This document shows positions 4,439 to 5,186 of a stretch of 5,186 bases of DNA, piece by piece. Under the pieces are notes generated by a model. It saw only the letters and a list, made by a program, of their open reading frames with translations, searched no databases and was not told the DNA's origin. The stretch spans positions 20,444 through 25,629 of the forward strand of contig DCDZ01000006.1 in the NCBI GenBank assembly GCA_002316675.1. Direction: 5' to 3'. Numbering within the stretch: the stretch's first letter is position 1; the number at the start of each line of letters is the position of its first letter. Made by a program: the position numbers and the translations under genes. Source of the DNA: Tyzzerella sp. UBA1042 (GTDB lineage: Bacteria > Bacillota > Clostridia > Lachnospirales > Anaerotignaceae).

Positions 4439-5186
4439 ATGGATTTTATGGATAGATACCGCAAATGGCTGTCCGATCCTTGTATTGATGAGGACACAAA
4501 GGCGGAATTGCGTCTGATGGCAGGGGAAGAAAAGGAAATCAAGGAACGGTTTTACCAAGAGCTGGAATTTGGTACCGGCGGCCTGCGGGGAATCATCGGT
4601 ACGGGGAGCAACCGCATGAATTTTTACACCGTAGGCAAAGCCACCCAGGGACTTGCCAATTATATTAAAAAACAAGGAACCCAAGCCAAGGGGGTTGCCA
4701 TTTCCTATGACAGCAGGCATATGTCTCCCGAATTTGCCAAGACGGCAGGCTTGGTTTTGGCGGCAAACGGCATTCCTGCATTTGTCTATCCTTCTTTACG
4801 GCCTACCCCCATGCTATCCTTTGCAGTCAGAAGGCTGCGGTGTACGGCAGGCATTATGGTCACTGCCAGCCATAACCCCCCGGAATATAATGGATATAAG
4901 GTATACTGGGCGGACGGCGCTCAGGTGGTTGCCCCTAGAGATCAAGATATTATCCGTGAGGTGAACGGGGTAACGGAGTATGGGCAAATTCTAAGGATTA
5001 CCCAGGAAGAAGCGGAGGAGAGAGGGCTTTACCATACCATTGGCAAGGAGATTGACCGTTGCTTTGATGAACAGGTGCTATCCCAGCGTATTTGTCCGGA
5101 AATTTCTGAGGATATGGGGGAAGACTTGACTGTGATTTATACCCCCATCCATGGCTCGGGGAATGTGCCGGTACGGCGGGGGGCGC
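4439..5186 (+). CDS. pgcA: Phosphoglucomutase/phosphomannomutase, alpha-phosphohexomutase superfamily (5' part, cut by window end)
   Basis: Interconverts hexose 1-phosphate and 6-phosphate (glucose and/or mannose) through a phosphoserine enzyme, in the cytoplasm. The 249 visible residues have no stop and run off the right edge; relatives such as Bacillus PgcA are about 570-580 aa, so under half is seen. Visible motifs are FGTGGLRG (44-51) near the substrate entry, the active-site loop TASHNPPEYNGYK (142-154) with catalytic Ser144, and YTPIHGSGN (234-242) of the second domain. The RYRKWL and FYQELEFGTGGLRG opening is typical of the long PgcA-like branch rather than short GlmM-type enzymes. It appears to share a transcript with the PEGA membrane protein. 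Products feed nucleotide-sugar and cell-envelope glycan synthesis. The glucose versus mannose preference cannot be read here; the symbol is by resemblance. Confidence 0.93.
   Translation, partial: MDFMDRYRKWLSDPCIDEDTKAELRLMAGEEKEIKERFYQELEFGTGGLRGIIGTGSNRMNFYTVGKATQGLANYIKKQGTQAKGVAISYDSRHMSPEFAKTAGLVLAANGIPAFVYPSLRPTPMLSFAVRRLRCTAGIMVTASHNPPEYNGYKVYWADGAQVVAPRDQDIIREVNGVTEYGQILRITQEEAEERGLYHTIGKEIDRCFDEQVLSQRICPEISEDMGEDLTVIYTPIHGSGNVPVRRGA

Noticed and set aside
4653..4964. 103-codon plus-strand open frame within the phosphoglucomutase region
   Set aside because: It is out of frame with the mutase, whose own frame carries the catalytic serine loop and other family motifs and stays open from 4439 to the window end.

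Overview
The window reads as a low-to-mid GC, spore-forming Firmicute of the Clostridia type, perhaps Lachnospirales-like (inference). The reasons are strong AGGAGG-type ribosome binding sites, rho-independent terminators with long T-runs, a CotS-family spore-coat kinase-like gene behind a sigma-E-like promoter, and a PEGA-repeat membrane protein. The lineage cannot be fixed without a database search.

Layout. Positions 1-53 are a non-coding left edge with two short palindromes, possibly an interspersed intergenic element. Next comes a hairpin overlapping the 3' end of cca (minus strand, 66-1286), the CCA-adding enzyme that finishes tRNA 3' ends. Between cca and a divergent tRNA lie about 230 bases holding a likely extended -10 promoter for cca, a purine-rich stretch (about 1404-1450) with nothing else recognised, and a near-consensus sigma-A promoter for tRNA-Lys(CTT) (1517-1589). 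The tRNA gene does not encode its own CCA, so it depends on the type of enzyme encoded next door. Two tandem terminators follow it.

A sigma-E-like promoter starts right after the second terminator and leads to a CotS-family gene (1756-2742). The protein keeps the kinase-like fold signature but has lost key catalytic residues. Two candidate terminators follow. The next transcription unit has a sigma-A promoter (2938-2966) flanked by a perfect 8-bp inverted repeat. It encodes a single-pass membrane protein with an acidic cytoplasmic tail and C-terminal PEGA repeats (3012-4424), then, 14 bases later, a phosphoglucomutase/phosphomannomutase (4439 onward) cut by the window end.

How they fit: tRNA maturation (cca, tRNA-Lys), sporulation (CotS-like) and envelope or sugar-phosphate metabolism (PEGA protein plus phosphohexomutase) are separate units insulated by terminators. 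No mobile element, CRISPR array or defence system is visible. The least ordinary items are the PEGA protein with its paired promoter palindrome and mutase partner, and the degenerate CotS-like kinase under an apparent sporulation promoter.
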